Source of the DNA: Anaerolineae bacterium
Lineage (GTDB): Bacteria; Chloroflexota; Anaerolineae; Aggregatilineales; UBA3940
Direction of reading: 5' to 3'
Assembly: GCA_020852775.1 (NCBI GenBank)
Contig: JADZAD010000295.1
Location: 1-5,700, forward strand
DNA length: 5,700 nucleotides
Positions 4,506 to 5,700 of the stretch are shown piece by piece (position 1 is the stretch's first letter; each line of letters starts with the position of its first letter). A program made the position numbers and the translations under genes. The notes beneath the pieces were generated by a model. The model made no database searches, was not told where the DNA came from, and saw only the letters and a list, made by a program, of their open reading frames with translations.

Positions 4506-5700
4506 ATGGAAGCAGCATACGACTACCAGAAGGAAAGAACTATCGCGTTCTGGTTCCTGATCGTAGCCTTCGCCGCAATCGCCGTCGGAGGCTTGATCGG
4601 GCTGTTCCAGGCGCTTGAACATGCTGGCATCAACCTCTACCCGATCCCGCTGCTGGGTGGCTACTACAAGAACCTGACCGTCCACGGTGTGCTCAATGCG
4701 CTGACCTGGACGACCTACTTCATCTGTGGCTTTGTGCTTATTGCCGTGGTCCGCTCACTGGGACGCCCTTCGCGTTCAATTGTGTTGAGCTGGATCGCAT
4801 TCGCTGTGATGACCATCGGTGTGTGTCTGGCGGGCTGGGCGATGCTCAGCGGCAATGCCAGTGTGCTCTACACTTTCTACGTCCCGATGCGTGCCCACGC
4901 GCTGCACTACATCGGCCTGACACTGGTCGTCATCGGCACCTGGATACACTCCGCCAACCTGTTCCTCACCTGGGGCGCGTGGCGTAAGGAAAACCCGGGC
5001 GTCAGGACCCCGATAGCGACCGTCGGCGCGCTGACCACCTTCATCGTCTGGGATGTTGCGACAATTGGTGTCGCGGTTGAGATGCTGACGATGGTTATCC
5101 CCTGGGCGCTCGGCCTGATCCCGAACACCAATCCGCTGCTTGCTCGTACCCTGTTCTGGTACTTCGGGCATCCGCTGGTGTACTTCTGGTTGCTGCCAGC
5201 GTACCTTTCATGGTATGCGATGGTGCCGAAGCAGGCAGGCGGCAAGCTCTTCTCCGACCCGCTGGCGCGGCTGGCATTCATGCTGTTCATCATTTTCTCC
5301 GTCCCGGTTGGGCTGCACCACCAGTACACTGACCCCGGTATCAACCAGACATGGAAGGGTGTACATGCTGTCCTGACCTACGCGGTCGGCTTCCCCAGCT
5401 TCATGACCGCCTTCACGTTGATGGCGTCGCTTGAATACGCGGGTAAGCGCCGGGGCGGCAGTGGAATCGTCGGCTGGATTTTCAAGCTGCCGTGGGGCGA
5501 ACCGAGCTTCACCACGCAGGTACTGGCGATGATCATCTTCGCTGCCGGTGGTGTCAGCGGGCTGATCAACGCCTCGTACAGCATGAACCTTGTCATCCAT
5601 AACACAACCTGGGTGCCCGGTCACTTCCACCTGACGGTGGGCACTGCCGCAACCCTGTCGTTCATGGGCATCACCTACTGGCTGCTGCCTTACCTCACCA
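4506..5700 (+). CDS. cbaA: Cytochrome c oxidase subunit I, ba3-type (3' partial)
   Basis: The catalytic subunit that reduces O2 to water and pumps protons; 398 codons are present and the frame is open at the window end. Thermus CbaA has 562 residues, so roughly 160 are missing. ATG 4506 is supported by an in-frame TAA at 4497-4499 just before it and by AGAGGA (4488-4493), though the 12-nt spacer is long. Ligands are complete: low-spin haem His60 (V-H-G-V-L-N-A-L) and His375; a3-haem His373 (P-G-H-F-H-L); CuB His222, His271 and His272 (G-L-H-H-Q-Y). Tyr226 in H-P-L-V-Y-F-W-L-L-P is the cross-linked tyrosine. Spacing between these residues equals that in Thermus ba3 (His233, 282, 283, 384, 386) to within one residue. 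Tyr233, Tyr237, Ser298 and Thr301 fall where the Thermus K-pathway residues Tyr244, Tyr248, Ser309 and Thr312 lie. This places it in the B family of haem-copper oxidases. Confidence 0.95.
   Translation, partial: MEAAYDYQKERTIAFWFLIVAFAAIAVGGLIGLFQALEHAGINLYPIPLLGGYYKNLTVHGVLNALTWTTYFICGFVLIAVVRSLGRPSRSIVLSWIAFAVMTIGVCLAGWAMLSGNASVLYTFYVPMRAHALHYIGLTLVVIGTWIHSANLFLTWGAWRKENPGVRTPIATVGALTTFIVWDVATIGVAVEMLTMVIPWALGLIPNTNPLLARTLFWYFGHPLVYFWLLPAYLSWYAMVPKQAGGKLFSDPLARLAFMLFIIFSVPVGLHHQYTDPGINQTWKGVHAVLTYAVGFPSFMTAFTLMASLEYAGKRRGGSGIVGWIFKLPWGEPSFTTQVLAMIIFAAGGVSGLINASYSMNLVIHNTTWVPGHFHLTVGTAATLSFMGITYWLLPYLT

Overview
The window is a piece of a moderately GC-rich bacterial chromosome with tightly packed genes. 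It ends in an operon for a ba3-type (B-family) haem-copper terminal oxidase. The genes look like those of a free-living aerobic or facultative bacterium. The gyrase tail and the oxidase gene set would fit a Chloroflexota (Anaerolineae-like) genome, but that is a family-level impression and cannot be proven from the sequence alone. I see no mobile element, CRISPR array, tRNA or rRNA.

Left part (1-1172): the 3' end of gyrA with a strongly acidic C-terminal tail; a perfect 10-bp stem terminator (366-397); a small DUF503/YlxP-like gene (415-717) on the same strand; and a convergent DUF1232 (YkvA-like) membrane-protein gene (1172-723, minus). The two convergent stop codons are 5 bp apart.

Middle (1173-1416): a 244-bp divergent regulatory region. 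It has a good sigma70-like promoter on each strand and two copies of an 11-bp direct repeat, TGTCACAAGTT. One copy covers the minus-strand -35 box.

Right part (1417-5700, plus strand): an operon-like run in the order SCO1/SenC copper chaperone, second SCO-like protein, oxidase subunit IIa (49 aa), subunit II with CuA site, haem O synthase CtaB/CyoE, oxidase subunit I (cut by the window end). Gaps are 5 to 29 bp and most genes have clear Shine-Dalgarno sites. The logic is coherent: SCO metallates the CuA site of subunit II, CtaB farnesylates haem b on the way to haem A, and subunits I, II and IIa form the enzyme. Subunit I keeps all haem and CuB ligands, the cross-link tyrosine and the K-pathway residues known from Thermus ba3 oxidase.

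The most notable observation is the second SCO gene. It is a tandem paralogue that keeps the thioredoxin-like framework and membrane anchor but has lost all three copper ligands (Cys, Cys, His replaced by Asp, Val, Gln), without frameshift or stop. It looks like a maintained non-copper SCO rather than a decayed one.
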